A stretch of DNA of 64,000 nt from Patescibacteria group bacterium UBA6164 (GTDB lineage: Bacteria > Patescibacteriota > Gracilibacteria > BD1-5 > UBA6164). The stretch is taken from the NCBI GenBank assembly GCA_002422305.1, contig DIUG01000011.1:1-64000 (forward strand), read 5' to 3'. The translations under genes were made by a program, and so were the position numbers. The notes below the pieces were generated by a model. The model did not search any database and was not told where the DNA came from. It saw nothing but the letters and a program-made list of their open reading frames with translations. This document shows positions 1 to 12,019 of the stretch, in pieces. How positions within the stretch are numbered: the stretch's first letter is position 1; each line of letters opens with the position of its first letter.

Positions 1-37
1 TAAAAAGTTTCTTGAAGGCAAGTTAGAAATTAAATAA
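1..37 (+). CDS. C-terminal end of an upstream gene (partial)
   Basis: An open frame enters at the left edge and ends at TAA (35-37), encoding KKFLEGKLEIK. It lies 8 bases before the manC start in the same direction, so it is probably the preceding gene of the same operon. Too little is visible to name it. Confidence 0.45.
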   Translation, partial: KKFLEGKLEIK

Positions 38-45
38 GTAATTTT

Positions 46-1392
46 ATGAATATAAAAGTATTAATTCTTGCTTGATGAAGTGGGACTAGATTATGGCCAT
101 TATCAAGAAAACACTACCCAAAACAATTTTTAAAATTAAAAGAATTTGATAATATTTCATTTTTTGAAAAAGCTTTTGCTAGAGCTTTAAAAATAACTGA
201 TAAAGAAAATATATTTATAATCACAAATTCTGATTATAAATTTCACTGTATGAATCAATCAAATATAGATGAAAAAAATATCATAATAGAACCTCAAGCA
301 AAAAATACATTATGAGCAATTTCTCTTTGAATTGAAAATTGAAATAAAGATGATATTTTTTTAGTTTTATCATCTGATCATATAATATGAGACGAAAATA
401 TTTTTGCTGAAAATATTCTTTCATCAATAGAAAAATCGAAAAATAGTATAATAACATTTTGAATAAAACCGACAAAACCTCATACTTGATACGGATATAT
501 AAATTTTGATAAAAGTTGATATTTACCATTTAAAGTAATAAATTTCAAAGAAAAACCAGATGAAAAAACTGCCGAAGAATATATAAAAAAATGATATTAT
601 TGGAATGCATGAATATTCATGTTTAGTAAAAAAATATTTTTAGACGAAATAGAAAAAAATAACAAAAGTTATTTTGAAATGATCAAAAATTGAGCAAGTA
701 AAAATTTTGAACAACTTCCAGATTTATCTATAGATTACTGATTACTAGAAAAATCAAATAATATAAAAATTACTCCTCTTGATATATATTGGAATGATTT
801 ATGATGATTTGAAGCATTTTTAGAGTATTTCAATGAAAATAATATTAAAAATGATTACTCAAATATATGATGAGAGAATAATTTTTTAATACAAACAAAT
901 AGTAACAAAGAAGTAGCATTTATATGAATAGATGATTTAATTGTAATAGATACTAAAGATGCTCTACTTATATCAAAAAAATGAGAAACTAGTAAAGTAA
1001 AAAATATTTTAGAACAATTAAAAGAAAAAAACAAATATCAAACTGATTATTGAATAACTGTTTATAGACCTTGGTGAAGCTATACAATAATAGACGAATG
1101 AAAAACATTTAAAACAAAAAGATTAACTGTTCTACCTTGAAAAAAATTATCTAGTCAAATGCATCATCATAGATCAGAACATTGGGTTGTAGTAAGTGGT
1201 ACAGCAAAAATAATACTAAATGATAGAGAAATATTATTATCTAAATGAGAATCTACTTATATCCCTATTTGAACTACACATAGACTGGAAAATGTAGGAA
1301 AAATAGATTTACATATTATTGAAAGTCAAATATGAGATTATTTAGAAGAAGATGATATAGTAAGATTTAATGATGAATATGGTAGAATTTAA
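46..1392 (+). CDS. manC: mannose-1-phosphate guanylyltransferase / mannose-6-phosphate isomerase
   Basis: 448 aa with UGA read as Gly. It makes GDP-mannose from GTP and mannose-1-phosphate in the cytoplasm. Residues 10-21 read [12 protein letters not shown], the nucleotidyltransferase signature, whose first two Gly are TGA codons. Around residues 370-385 a cupin-type isomerase segment contains [10 protein letters not shown], with metal-binding histidines, so this is the long bifunctional class of the usual length. It leads an operon with gmd and colD and supplies their GDP-sugar. The upstream frame ends 8 bases before its ATG. Confidence 0.95.
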
Positions 1393-1395
1393 AAA

Positions 1396-1432
1396 GCCCT
1401 CACCCCTAACCCCTCTCCCATAAGGCGAGGGG
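1396..1432. repeat. GC-rich palindromic repeat, solitary copy
   Basis: A C-rich then G-rich block (CCCTCACCCCTAACC, then GGCGAGGGG) stands out in AT-rich DNA between manC and gmd. It resembles the ends of the DUF559-linked elements described elsewhere in the window, but only one arm is present and there is no gene. It could form a small stem through CCCTC/GAGGG. Confidence 0.6.
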
Positions 1433-1457
1433 AAAAATATATTTTAACTAAAATACT

Positions 1458-2540
<1,083 letters not shown>

Positions 2541-2556
2541 TAAAAAAAATATTAAA

Positions 2557-3729
2557 ATGAATATAAAATTAATTAAATCTAGCTTTTATAATGAGCAAGA
2601 AACAAAAAATAAACTTTGTGATTTTATACAAGGGGCTGAACAATTAAGTATTTGAAAATATTGTTCTCAATTTGAAAAAGATTATGCAACTTGGCAACAA
2701 AGAAAATACTGTGTATTTTTTAATAGCTGAAGTTCTGCAAATCTTGCACTTATTCAATCAATGTTAAATATGTGAAAATTAAATTTAGGAGATAAAGTTT
2801 GATTTTCCTCTTTAAGTTGGTCAACAAATGTAATGCCTCTTATTCAATTATGACTTGAAGCAATACCAGTTGATGTAGAATTAAATACTTTAAATATTTC
2901 ACTTGATACTTTTAAAATAATAGTAAAAGAAAATAATATTAAATGTTTATTTATTACAAATCTACTTTGATTTTGTGATAATATTGATGAAATAGAAAAA
3001 TATTGTAATGAAAATAATATTTTATTATTAGAAGACAACTGTGAATCAATGTGAACAGTTTACAAATGAAAAAAATTATGAAATTATTCATTAGCTTCTA
3101 CTTTTTCAACTTTTGTATGACATCATATGTCAACTATAGAATGATGAATGGTTTGTACTGATGATAAAGAGCTTTATATTATGCTAAATATGGTAAGGGC
3201 TCACTGATGGGATAGAAACTTACCTATAAATATTCAAAATGAAGTGAGAGAAAAATATGGAGTAGATAAATCTTTTTATTCTAAATATACTTTTTATACT
3301 CTTTGATATAATCTTAGACCAAATGAAATTACTTGATTTTTATGATGTGAACAAGTAAAATTTTTAGATGAAATAGTTGATAAAAGAATTGTTAATTTCA
3401 AAGATTTTGTAAATGCAGTTAATTTAAATAATGATTTTTATAATTTAAAATATGATCATATTGAAAAATTATCAAATTTTGCTATTCCTGTTATTTGTAA
3501 ATCAATAGATATTTTAGAAAAATATATTGATATTTTTAATAAAAATAGTATCGAAATAAGACCAATTGTATGATGAGATCTTACACAACAAATTTTTTGG
3601 AAAAATACTTATTGAGAAAATAAGGTAAAAACTAATGCCAAATTAATTCATGAACAATGATTTTATTTTGGTAATAGTCCTGAATATACTAGTGAAGAAA
3701 TTGATTTAATTATTAGTTGCTTAAAATAA
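2557..3729 (+). CDS. colD: PLP-dependent GDP-4-keto-6-deoxymannose 3-dehydratase (ColD-like)
   Basis: 390 aa, DegT/DnrJ/EryC1 fold. Residues 189-190 are His-His in VGHHMSTIEGG, where sugar aminotransferases of this fold carry the PLP-binding lysine. Replacement by His is the known hallmark of ColD-type dehydratases, which remove the 3-hydroxyl of GDP-4-keto-6-deoxymannose instead of transaminating it. Other family features are NSGSSANLAL near the N-terminus, LLEDNCES (cofactor aspartate) and RAHGWDRNL. Lying between gmd and an fcl/colC-like gene, it fits GDP-L-colitose synthesis. The ColD call rests on the His and the context; a related C3-dehydratase is the alternative. Confidence 0.85.
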
Positions 3730-3733
3730 ATCT

Positions 3734-4246
3734 ATGGAAAATAATATAGCTTTTATCGACTGACAAAATCTCCATTTATGAACTTCAACTGAAAAATGGA
3801 AAATAGATTTCAAAAGATTTAGAGTGTATCTAAAAGAAAAATATCTTGTAAATGAAGTTTATTTATTTTTATGATTTTTAGATGAAACAGAAGAAAAATT
3901 ATATACAAGATTACAAAAATCTTGATATATTCTAATTTTTAGAGAACATAATTCAAATATGAAGTGAAAGAAAAAATGAAATGTTGATGTTGATATAGTT
4001 TTTGAAATTATGAGAAGATTAAAAGATGAGAAAGATTTTGATAAAATTGTTTTAGTTTCTTGAGATGGTGATTATATTAAAATTGTTAATTATTTAATTG
4101 AAAATGATAATTTAAAAAAGATTTTGTTTCCAAATAAGTTTTTTTCATCTTTATATAGAAAATTACAACCAAAATATTGAGTAAACTTAAGTTTAATTGA
4201 TATAAGAAAGAAAATTGAATATAAATTATTCAATAAAAAAAGATAA
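3734..4246 (+). CDS. NYN-domain protein (LabA/DUF88-like, PIN-fold putative RNase)
   Basis: 170 aa starting 4 bases after colD. The N-terminus IAFIDGQNLHLG and the internal NVDVDIVFEIMRRL and KIVLVSGDGDYIKIVNYL are the acidic motifs of NYN domains (PIN-like, metal-dependent). Aspartates in FIDGQN, VDVD and SGDGD would form the metal site. It is co-transcribed with sugar-nucleotide genes, but nothing in the sequence links it to sugar chemistry. Its substrate is unknown; an RNA-processing or regulatory role is inferred from the family only. Confidence 0.8.
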
Positions 4247-4332
4247 GTGCCCTTAGGTATTTCTCCGTTTGGTCCTTATCTTGTCGTAATACATAAGTAT
4301 TATAATAATTTAATTTTAAAAATCAAATTTTT

Positions 4333-5256
4333 ATGAATAAAAATTCAAAAATATATATAGCATGACATACTGGACTTGTTTGATCTGCAATTGTAAGAAA
4401 ATTACAAGAACTTTGATATGATAATCTTATATTAAAAACAAGAAATGAATTAAATTTATTAGATCAAAAAGCTGTTTATACTTTTTATGAAACTGAAAAG
4501 CCAGAATATGTAATAAACTCTGCTGCAAGAGTTGGTTGAATAAAAGCAAATATGACTTATCCAGCTGATTTTTTGTTTGAAAATATTCAAATGCAAAATA
4601 ATATTATTTGGGGAGCTCATTTATATGATGTAAAAAAATTATTATTTTTAGGTTCGAGTTGTATTTATCCAAGATGATGTCCTCAACCTATGAAGGAAGA
4701 ATATTTACTTGATGGTAAAGTAGAACCTACAAACGAATGATATGCTATTGCGAAAATTTCTTGAATAAAACTTTGTGAAAAAATTAATGAACAATTTTGA
4801 AAAAATTTTATTTCCTGTATGCCTACAAATATTTACGGACCATGAGATAATTTTAATCCAGAAAGTTCACATGTTATTCCTTGATTAATAAGGAGAATGC
4901 ATGAGGCAAAAGAAAACAATTTAAAAGAAGTAGTAATTTGGTGAACTTGAAAAAGTAGAAGAGAATTTTTATATGTAAATGATTTAGCTGAATCAATAGT
5001 TTGGTTAATGGAAAATTATAATGATAAAGATTTTTTAAATATTTGAACTTGAGAAGATATAAGTATAAAAGAGTTAGCTTTTTTGATAAAAGACTTAATA
5101 TGATACAATTGAGAGCTAAATTTTGATATAACAAAACCAGATTGAATGCCTAAAAAACTTCTTGATGTAAGTAAAATAAATAACTTATGATGGAAATATG
5201 AAACTAATTTTATTAATTGATTAAAAAAAACTTATGAATATTTTAAATGAATATAA
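4333..5256 (+). CDS. fcl: GDP-L-fucose synthase / GDP-L-colitose synthase family
   Basis: 307 aa short-chain dehydrogenase. It should epimerise and reduce a GDP-4-keto-6-deoxysugar with NADPH. Visible are AGHTGLVGSAIVRKL (cofactor loop), [26 protein letters not shown] and the catalytic NEGYAIAKISG. All are typical of Fcl/WcaG; E. coli ColC belongs to the same family. Because a ColD-like gene sits two genes upstream while GT11 and GT10 fucosyltransferase-like genes sit downstream, either GDP-fucose or GDP-colitose could be the product. The end overlaps the next gene by 23 bases. Confidence 0.9.
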
Positions 5257-6046
5257 TTTTAGTATTATTATCCCAAATTATAATTGATGAAAATTTATAG
5301 AATGATGTTTAAAAAGTATTTTAAATCAAAGTTATAAAAATTATGAAATTATAATTATTGATTGAAAGTCAACAGATAATTCACATTATATTATAGAAAG
5401 ATATACAAAATTAAATGATAAATTAATTTGGTTAAAACAAGAAGATAAATGAATATCTAATTGATTCAATATTTGATTAGAAAAATCAAATTGAGATTTT
5501 ATTTTATACTTATGAAGTGATGATTATATATATGATAATATATTATGAAAAATTAACGAATACATAAATCATATAATTAATTATAATTTACTGAATATAA
5601 ATGAGATAAATATATTTTGTGATTCTATAAATTATTGGTCTAACAAAAATATATTTGAAAAAAGAGTCTTTCCTACAAAAAAAATTAATAACTTTAATTT
5701 AATTAAATATTGAACATTAGTTTGATTACAAAATATATTTTTTAATTCAAATTGGATAAAAAGTAATAAATTAGATGAAAATAATAAATATAGTATGGAT
5801 TACGAAGTTTATTTTAGAATGATAAAGGATAATCAAAAGTTTATTAACATACCAGAAGTAAGTAGTATTAATTATCAATGAGATAATATATCTTGTAAAT
5901 TTTGATTTGAAAGTTGAAAAGAAGCAATTAAAGTTTGACTAAAATATTCAAAAAATATAAGTGAAAAATATTTTCTATTAAGAAGACTAATACTTATGTA
6001 TGTTTTTAGATATTTAATTAAAATAAAATGATTACTCAAAAAATAA
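5234..6046 (+). CDS. GT2 family glycosyltransferase
   Basis: 270 aa, GT-A fold. SIIIPNYNGGKFIEGCLKS (from about residue 10) and YEIIIIDGKSTDNS are the nucleotide-binding start of GT2 enzymes, and LYLGSDDYIYDN carries the DxD-like metal site. It overlaps fcl by 23 bases and the GT11 gene by 19 bases, so the three are probably translationally coupled. The donor sugar cannot be read from the sequence. DGKSTD rather than DDGSTD is a common variant in WcaA/AmsE-like enzymes. Confidence 0.85.
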
Positions 6047-6903
6047 TATGATGACTCTGAAATCAAATGTTTCAATATGCTTATATAAAAGTACTATCAT
6101 TAAAAAATAAAACAGATTTTAAACTTGATATTTCATGATTTGAACAGTATAAATTACATAAATACTCATTAGAGTATTTTAATATTAAGAAAAGTTATGC
6201 TACAAAAAATGAAATACATTTTTATGAAAATTTGAACTCAAATAACAAATATTTAAACTTTTGATTAATAAAAATTAAATGAATATTAAAAAAATTAAAT
6301 AAAAATCATTTTATAGAAAAGCAATTTAATTTTGATAAAGATTTTTTAGATATAAAGAATTGATATATCGAGTGATATTTTCAAACAGAGAAATATTTTA
6401 AAGATTTTGAAGATGAGATAAGAAAAGACTTTGAATTTATATTAGAACCTTCTGAAAAAAATAAAGAAACTATCTATATAATAAATAATTGCAATAGTAT
6501 TAGTTTACATATAAGAAGATGAGATTATATTACAAATCCTCAAGCAAATAGTTTTCATGGGACTTGTAATTTAGATTATTATAAAAAAGCCATTGATTTA
6601 ATAAATTCGAAAATAGAAAACCCTATATTTTTTATTTTTTCTGATGATATGAATTGGGTAAAACAAAATTTAAAATTAGAAAAGGCTTATTATATTGATT
6701 GGAATAATGCAGATACAAATTATGAAGATATGAGACTTATGAGCTTATGTAAACATAATATAATTGCAAATAGTAGCTTTTCTTGGTGGGGAGCCTGGTT
6801 AAATAAAAATCTTGATAAAATAGTTATTGCTCCGAGTAGATGGTTTAATGATAATAAAATAAATTATTCTGATGTTATTCCTGAGTGATGGATAAAAATT
6901 TAG
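6028..6903 (+). CDS. GT11 family alpha-1,2-fucosyltransferase-like enzyme
   Basis: 291 aa. The start IIGGLGNQMFQYAYIKVL, the central SLHIRRGDYI (guanine-nucleotide binding in GT11) and the C-terminal ANSSFSWWGAWLN are the three GT11 signatures. Family members transfer L-fucose from GDP-fucose in alpha-1,2 linkage. A colitosyl donor is possible here because of the ColD-like gene upstream. Full family length; the start overlaps the preceding GT2 gene. Confidence 0.92.
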
Positions 6904-6919
6904 TTTTAAATAAAGTAAA

Positions 6920-7891
6920 ATGAAAAAATTAGCAATATTTTGGGATAAAAGATTTGAAGATAATAATTTTTATAATCTTGAAATAGATAAAAATCTTTCA
7001 CCTATTTATGAATTTGCAAAATATAATTGATTTGAAAGCACTATATCTTCTGATTTACTTGAACAAAAAAAAGATAAATATGATTATATAATCTTATGCT
7101 TCTTGACATTTTCTATTTTTTCTTTTAAAGATTATATAAAATTATTTTTAAAATATCCTAAAAATAAAAAATATATATTTTTATTTGAACCTAAAGTAGT
7201 TGCTCCTCTAAGTTATAATAAAATAGTCCATTTATTTTTTGATAAAATTTATACATGGAATGATAATTTAATTGATAATAAAAAATATTTTAAATTTATT
7301 TTTCCTCAATCTAAAAATAATATTCTAAGGCCAAAAAATTTTGAAAATAAAAAATTATTAACTTTAATAAATTGAAATAAGGCATCTTTTATAAAAAACG
7401 AGCTTTATAGTGAAAGAGAAAAAGCAATTAGATATTTTGAAGATAATAATATTGAATTTGACTTATATTGAACTCAATGGAATAAAAAGAATCTAAAACA
7501 AAAATTATTTTGATATAAAAATTATAAATCATATAAATGAAAAATAGATGATAAAATTGAAACTCTTTCAAATTATAAATTTAATATTTGTTTTGAAAAT
7601 ATGAAGGATACTCCTTGATATATAACTGAGAAAATATGGGATAGTTTCAAAGCTAAATCAGTTCCTGTATATTGGGGAGCTTCTAATATCTTAGATTATG
7701 TTTCAGAAAATTGTTTTATAGATTTTAGGAAATTTAATTGAGATTATGATAAATTAACTCAATATATTTCAAATATAACAAAAGAGGAATATGATGATTT
7801 TATTAAAAATATTGAATATTTTTTACAAACAGAAAAAGCTCAAAAATGGTTTGATGAAAAATGGGCAATTGATTTTACAAATAATTTATAA
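6920..7891 (+). CDS. GT10 family alpha-1,3/4-fucosyltransferase-like enzyme
   Basis: 323 aa. The signature FNICFENMKDTPGYITEKI, followed by WDSFKAKSVPVYWGA, is the GDP-fucose-binding region of GT10 enzymes; KNELYSEREKAIRYF lies upstream of it. A GT10 next to a GT11 strongly suggests decoration with fucose or a fucose-like 6-deoxysugar. The N-terminal half is divergent, as is usual in bacterial GT10. It starts 16 bases after the GT11 stop. Confidence 0.9.
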
Positions 7892-7893
7892 AA

Positions 7894-8712
7894 ATGAAAA
7901 ATAATCCCTTAGTTTCTATAATACTCCCAACTTACAACTGAAACTCAAAATGGTTAACTGAATCAATAAATTCAGTTTTAAATCAGTCATATATAAATTT
8001 TGAACTAATAATTATAAATGATGCATCAACTAATAATATAGAAGAAACAATTTTAGAGTTTCAAAAAAAAGATAATAGAATAATTTATGTAAAAAATGAA
8101 AAAAATCTACAATTAACAAAAAGTTTAAATAAATGAATAGAAAATAGTGAATGAATATATATTGCCAGAATAGATGATGATGATATTTGGTTTGATAAAA
8201 ATAAACTACAAAAACAAGTCGATTTTATGGAACAAAATCCTGAATATTGACTTTGTGGAACTTGAGTTATTTTAATAAATGAAGATTGACAAGAGTTAGA
8301 TAGAATTCTAAACAGATGATGAAATGAGAAAATAAGAAATTATATTTCTGGATCAAATCAATTTGCTCATTCTAGTGTTATAATTAGAAAATCTATATTA
8401 GATAAAGTATGATGATATATTGATAATAATATTACAAAATATACTGAGGACTATGATTTATGGTTAAGAATTTGAACTGTTTCAAAATTTCATAATTTAC
8501 AAGATTATAGTTTGAAATATAGAGTTAGAAATTGAAGTATTAGTTGAAGAAAAAGATTTAAACAGTTAAGTAATGCTTTTAGAGTTTATTTACAATATAG
8601 GAATAATTATCCTAATAAAATTAGTTGAATAATAAAACATTTAATTACAATTTTTATGCCAAAAGAAATTATAAATATTTTAGTTAAATTAAATAATAAA
8701 AGAACAAATTAA
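7894..8712 (+). CDS. GT2 family glycosyltransferase
   Basis: 272 aa. VSIILPTYNGNSKWLTESINSV and FELIIINDASTNN start a GT-A fold; IARIDDDDIWFDKNKL supplies the metal-binding DxD; HSSVIIRKSILDKVGGY and YTEDYDLWLRI are acceptor-side motifs of WfgS/WcaA-like enzymes. It starts 2 bases after the GT10 stop and is the last gene of the plus-strand operon. Its stop lies inside a 42-base palindrome shared with the convergent gene. Confidence 0.88.
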
Positions 8713-8733
8713 TTAATTTGTTCTTTTATTATT
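8692..8733. terminator. 42-bp perfect palindrome, bidirectional terminator
   Basis: Two 21-base arms (8692-8712 and 8713-8733) are exact reverse complements with no spacer, and an AT-rich T/A run lies at each side. It covers the last codons of both convergent genes, whose stops overlap within it (8709-8712). Termination for both strands is the simplest role. Confidence 0.7.
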
Positions 8734-9692
8734 TTATACCATTTTTTTACTATTTGTTCTTTATCAAACTTTTCTAAATTATTAAATCACTTATTAAGAT
8801 AATTTTTATAATATTCTTCATCATTTATCAATTTATATAATTTTTCTACAAAATCATTATTATCTTTTGATATAAATTCACTATCATATAACTCACTAAA
8901 TAATTCATAATTATTTAAAATAATTGGTAATCAAAAACTCATAGCTTCGATAATAGATATAGCAAAAGTATCTTGAAATGTAGAATATAAAAATATATCG
9001 GATTTTTTTAATATCTCTAATAATTCATCTTTATTTAATTTTCATAAAAATATTATTTTTATATTTTTTGGTATATTATAGTTTTTTAATTTACCTTTTA
9101 TTTCATCTAAATATTTTCAATCTCAACAAATATAAAAATTAAAGTTTTTATTGATACTAATATTTTCTAATTTTCCAAATATATCTAATAATCCTTTTGC
9201 TTTATCATAAAATGAAAATCAAGTAATAGTTAGTAAATTTATTTCATCTTTATCTACCAAACTTTTTATTTCATTTTTAACAATAGGAAAAGTAGAAAAA
9301 TTTAATATTACTTGCTGATTTTTATGTTTAGAATTATAATATTTTTTTAAAAATTCTGATGGATATAATAGTATTTTAGAAAATAAGTTATTATAAGGAT
9401 AAAACCAACATAATATTTTAGAAATACTTGTGAATCATCTATCGTTTCTATATAATCAATGATGTTGTATTATATATTTACAATTAAAAGGCTTCCAAAA
9501 AAATGGAACTGAAGAAATAATTAAATCATATTTATTATTAAAAAAATGTAATAATATCCACTCCTTAGCAGATGAAACTAAAAAATACTCATACTCAGGG
9601 TATTTTTCATTTAATAATTTTACTAAATCTCTATATAAAACCTTTGGTCATCATTCTCATACTGGAGAGATAAATGCTATTTTTTTTCTCAT
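8709..9692 (-). CDS. GT4 family glycosyltransferase
   Basis: 327 aa, GT-B fold. The N-terminus KKIAFISPVGGWPKVLYRDL is a short GT4 start. In the C-terminal Rossmann domain LLTITGFSFYDKAKGLLDIF, FYICGDGKYLDEI and SDIFLYSTFQDTFAISIIEA lead to EAMSFGLPIILNN, the ExxxxGxP donor-binding motif. Its start lies 16 bases inside the methyltransferase gene, suggesting coupled translation. Convergent with the preceding operon, with 4 bases of overlap. Donor sugar unknown. Confidence 0.85.
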
Positions 9693-10399
9693 ACTATCAC
9701 ATTACTCAAATAAAGTCATCATTGCATTTTAGGACTTATAAATGATAACAAATTTATTAAAAACATTATTGGAGCAACAAATATTAATCTTAAAACTAAT
9801 GTTAAATATTTAAATCTCGTTTCAGTTATTTTTCATAAAAACCAAATTTTTAACTGCAAAATTACATCAAAATAACTTCAATATTTTTCATTTTTTAATA
9901 CTTTAAATCAATGCTTTTCAAATAATGATTGTATTCAAAAGCTTGTATATCTAGCAAAATCATATGGAATTTCATGTTCATGAATTACAAAAGGAATTGT
10001 TGCAACTATTTTTCATCATTTTTTTAAAACTCTATTTAATTCTATCAAAACCTCATCTATATTAAATATATGTTCAAATACTTCTGTAGTTATTATACTA
10101 TCAAATTCTTCATCTTTAAATGGTAGGGTTTTTCCATCCCAAAAAAAATCAACTTCATTTTGAGTATTATCATGTCAAGAATTTTTAAAATCCACTCAAA
10201 TATATTCATCAAAATTTAATATACTTTTATAAGGTTTTTCACCACAACCAAAATCAAGTACTTTTAAATTTATATGATTTGAATTATTTTTAATTCATTT
10301 ATAAATTCATTTTCTTATAATGAAACTATGATGCAAAATACTAAAAATATTAGTTTGAAAATCTGACTTTTTAATTAATTGATTTATTTTTTTAAGCAT
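9677..10399 (-). CDS. class I SAM-dependent methyltransferase
   Basis: 240 aa. LKVLDFGCGEKPYKSI (about residues 46-61) is SAM motif I with the GxG loop; DGKTLPFKDEEFDSIITTEVFEH is motif II/III of Methyltransf_11. The last third is hydrophobic (LTLVLRLIFVAPIMFLINLL), suggesting membrane association. It leads a two-gene unit with the overlapping GT4. Methylation of a glycan or lipid-linked sugar is inferred from context. Confidence 0.82.
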
Positions 10400-10403
10400 A
10401 TTA

Positions 10404-10446
10404 TTATAAACTATTATACAAACTAAAATACTTCTCTATATTTTTT
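10404..10446 (-). pseudogene. glycosyltransferase 3'-end fragment (scar copy 1)
   Basis: On the minus strand it decodes to NIEKYFSLYNSL and a stop, the same C-terminal tail as the intact GT4 ending at 13276, with near-identical bases. No body of the gene is attached: the RhuM gene lies directly beside it. It looks like the retained end of a displaced glycosyltransferase gene. Confidence 0.65.
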
Positions 10447-10447
10447 A

Positions 10448-11458
10448 CTAAACATCCTTACTTTCCTTTAACAACCTATCAAAATCACTTTCAAAAATTC
10501 TATCTTGAATAATCCTATACTGTTCAAACTCACTTTCTGCAAAAGCTTTAGCTATTTCATTTGTTACTTTTCAACTACCAGATAAAATTTCTCTTTCATT
10601 AAATTGTAAAAATGCATTAAGTTTACTTTTCCAATCATCCATTGTAAGTGGAATTTTTCTTTTTGCCTGATCTTCAGCATAGTCAAGATACATATTTACA
10701 ATTCTATCTAATGCTTCTAATTCTTCTTTTGTAAGATAGTTTTTAGCTATAATAACATCACTTTTTATAATTTTTCAATTTGGAGAATTTTTCCAAGTAG
10801 TTAATCACATAAAATCTTTGTCTTTATTTGCTCTATTTAATATTAATTCTGATGCTGTTTTTCAATGAATAGCAAAATGTAGCTTATTTTGAACTGTAGC
10901 AAAGAATTTTTTAGTAGTTTCAGATTTAGAATCATAATCAAGAGAAGTAGTAAAAATATCAGTAATTTTTTGATAAAATTTTCTTTCACTTGCTCTTATT
11001 TCTTTTATTTCTAAAAGTAAATCTTCAAAATATTCTTCTCAAAGATAATTTCAATTTTTAAGTCTTTCTTTATCTAATACAAATCACTTTATACTAAATT
11101 CTTTCAAAATTCTATTAGACCATTTTCTAAATTCTATAGCCCTATTTGAATTTACTTTAAATCAAATAGCTATAACTGTTTCTAAATTATAATGTTTTGT
11201 ATTATAATTTTTTCAATCATTTGCAGTTGTTAGGAATTTCCTAATAACTGAATTTTGTTCTAATTCTAAATCAAGAAAAATATTTTTTAAATGTTCGTTT
11301 ATAGTAGGAATAGAAACTCAAAATAAAACTCAAATCATTTTTTGAGTAAGCCATATATTTTTATCTTCAAATCTAACCTCTATAGAATTTTCTCAATTTG
11401 AAGAAGTGAATATCAAAAATTCAGCTGTAGAATTTCTTATTTGTAAATTATTAGTCAT
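10448..11458 (-). CDS. RhuM-family protein
   Basis: 336 aa. The N-terminal half has the RhuM/Fic-like DNA-binding segment: SIEVRFEDKNIWLTQKMIG, LFGVSIPTINEHLKNIF (helix-turn-helix) and YNTKHYNLETVIAIGFKVN, then IEFRKWSNRIL. The C-terminal half contains FFATVQNKLHFAIHGKTASE and the ALDRIVNMYLDYAEDQA segment. RhuM was named from a Salmonella pathogenicity island; members are frequent in mobile or defence islands and their biochemical role is unsettled. Both ends abut glycosyltransferase tail fragments, pointing to replacement of a glycosyltransferase gene. Confidence 0.88.
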
Positions 11459-11460
11459 TT

Positions 11461-11520
11461 CTATAAATCATTATACAAACTAAAATATTTCTCTATATTA
11501 ATTTCCCAATCAAATATATC
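11461..11520 (-). pseudogene. glycosyltransferase 3'-end fragment (scar copy 2)
   Basis: Minus strand decodes to FDWEINIEKYFSLYNDL and a stop, matching the FDWNENIEKYFSLYNSL tail of the intact GT4 at 13276-14463. It sits immediately upstream of the RhuM start. Only about 20 codons remain, so it is a remnant and not a gene. Confidence 0.65.
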
Positions 11521-11548
11521 AAAAAATAAAAGTAATAAATCACTTTTA

Positions 11549-11686
11549 TTAAAATTTACTAGAAATTTTTAAAACATGATTAAAAATCTTTTTTGTTAAC
11601 CAATTACTTTTAAATAACTTATCTTGTTTTTTAGAACTTCATTCTAAAGCTCTATTTAATTCTTTTTTCAATTCTTCTTTTTTCAT
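11549..11686 (-). CDS. small hypothetical protein, 45 aa
   Basis: An open frame with one TGA-Gly, beginning MKKEELKKELNRALEGSSKK. It is lysine-rich, predicted helical, without a membrane segment. It lies between scar copy 2 and a decayed toxin-antitoxin pair. I do not recognise it; it may be a fragment of a lost gene. Confidence 0.35.
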
Positions 11687-11692
11687 AATTAT

Positions 11693-11824
11693 TTATAAAT
11701 AGTATAATACTTTCACTTTACTAAACAATCTTCATTTTTATCTTTCCAATATAATATATCTTTTTTGTGTAATTCCCAAGATAGTATTTTATTTTTCAAA
11801 GAAATCAGTAATTATAAATTTCAT
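11693..11824 (-). pseudogene. decayed toxin gene (RelE/ParE-like size), frameshifted
   Basis: It starts with ATG overlapping the antitoxin stop (TAATG), reads MKFIITDFFEK, then hits TAA. In another frame the sequence continues as KILSWELHKKDILYW and further to a TAA at 11693. The start and the coupled overlap with an antitoxin-like ORF are typical of RelE/ParE toxins, but no catalytic core survives. Family assignment is tentative. Confidence 0.35.
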
Positions 11825-11982
11825 TATGCTTTTTTCATAAGTGATAATAAGTTTTTATATTCTTGTGTTTCTAAAACTTCACTACTTCCAGAAATAGATT
11901 CAAACTCTATATCTGATTTATTTATCAAATATTCATATACTTTAATATCTATTAAAACTGCTTTAGGTTTATTATTAAACAT
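11824..11982 (-). CDS. antitoxin-like small protein, 52 aa
   Basis: MFNNKPKAVLIDIKVYEYL is followed by a short acidic tail ending SLMKKA. Size, charge and coupling to a following toxin-like frame fit the N-terminal part of a Phd/YefM-type antitoxin. A second copy with the same tail (QEHKNLLSLMKK) lies at 14666-14824. Without an intact toxin it is probably non-functional as a pair. Confidence 0.45.
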   Translation of the reverse strand: MFNNKPKAVLIDIKVYEYLINKSDIEFESISGSSEVLETQEYKNLLSLMKKA

Positions 11983-12019
11983 TTATTATTTTATTAAATT
12001 ATAATACTTTTTTATATTT

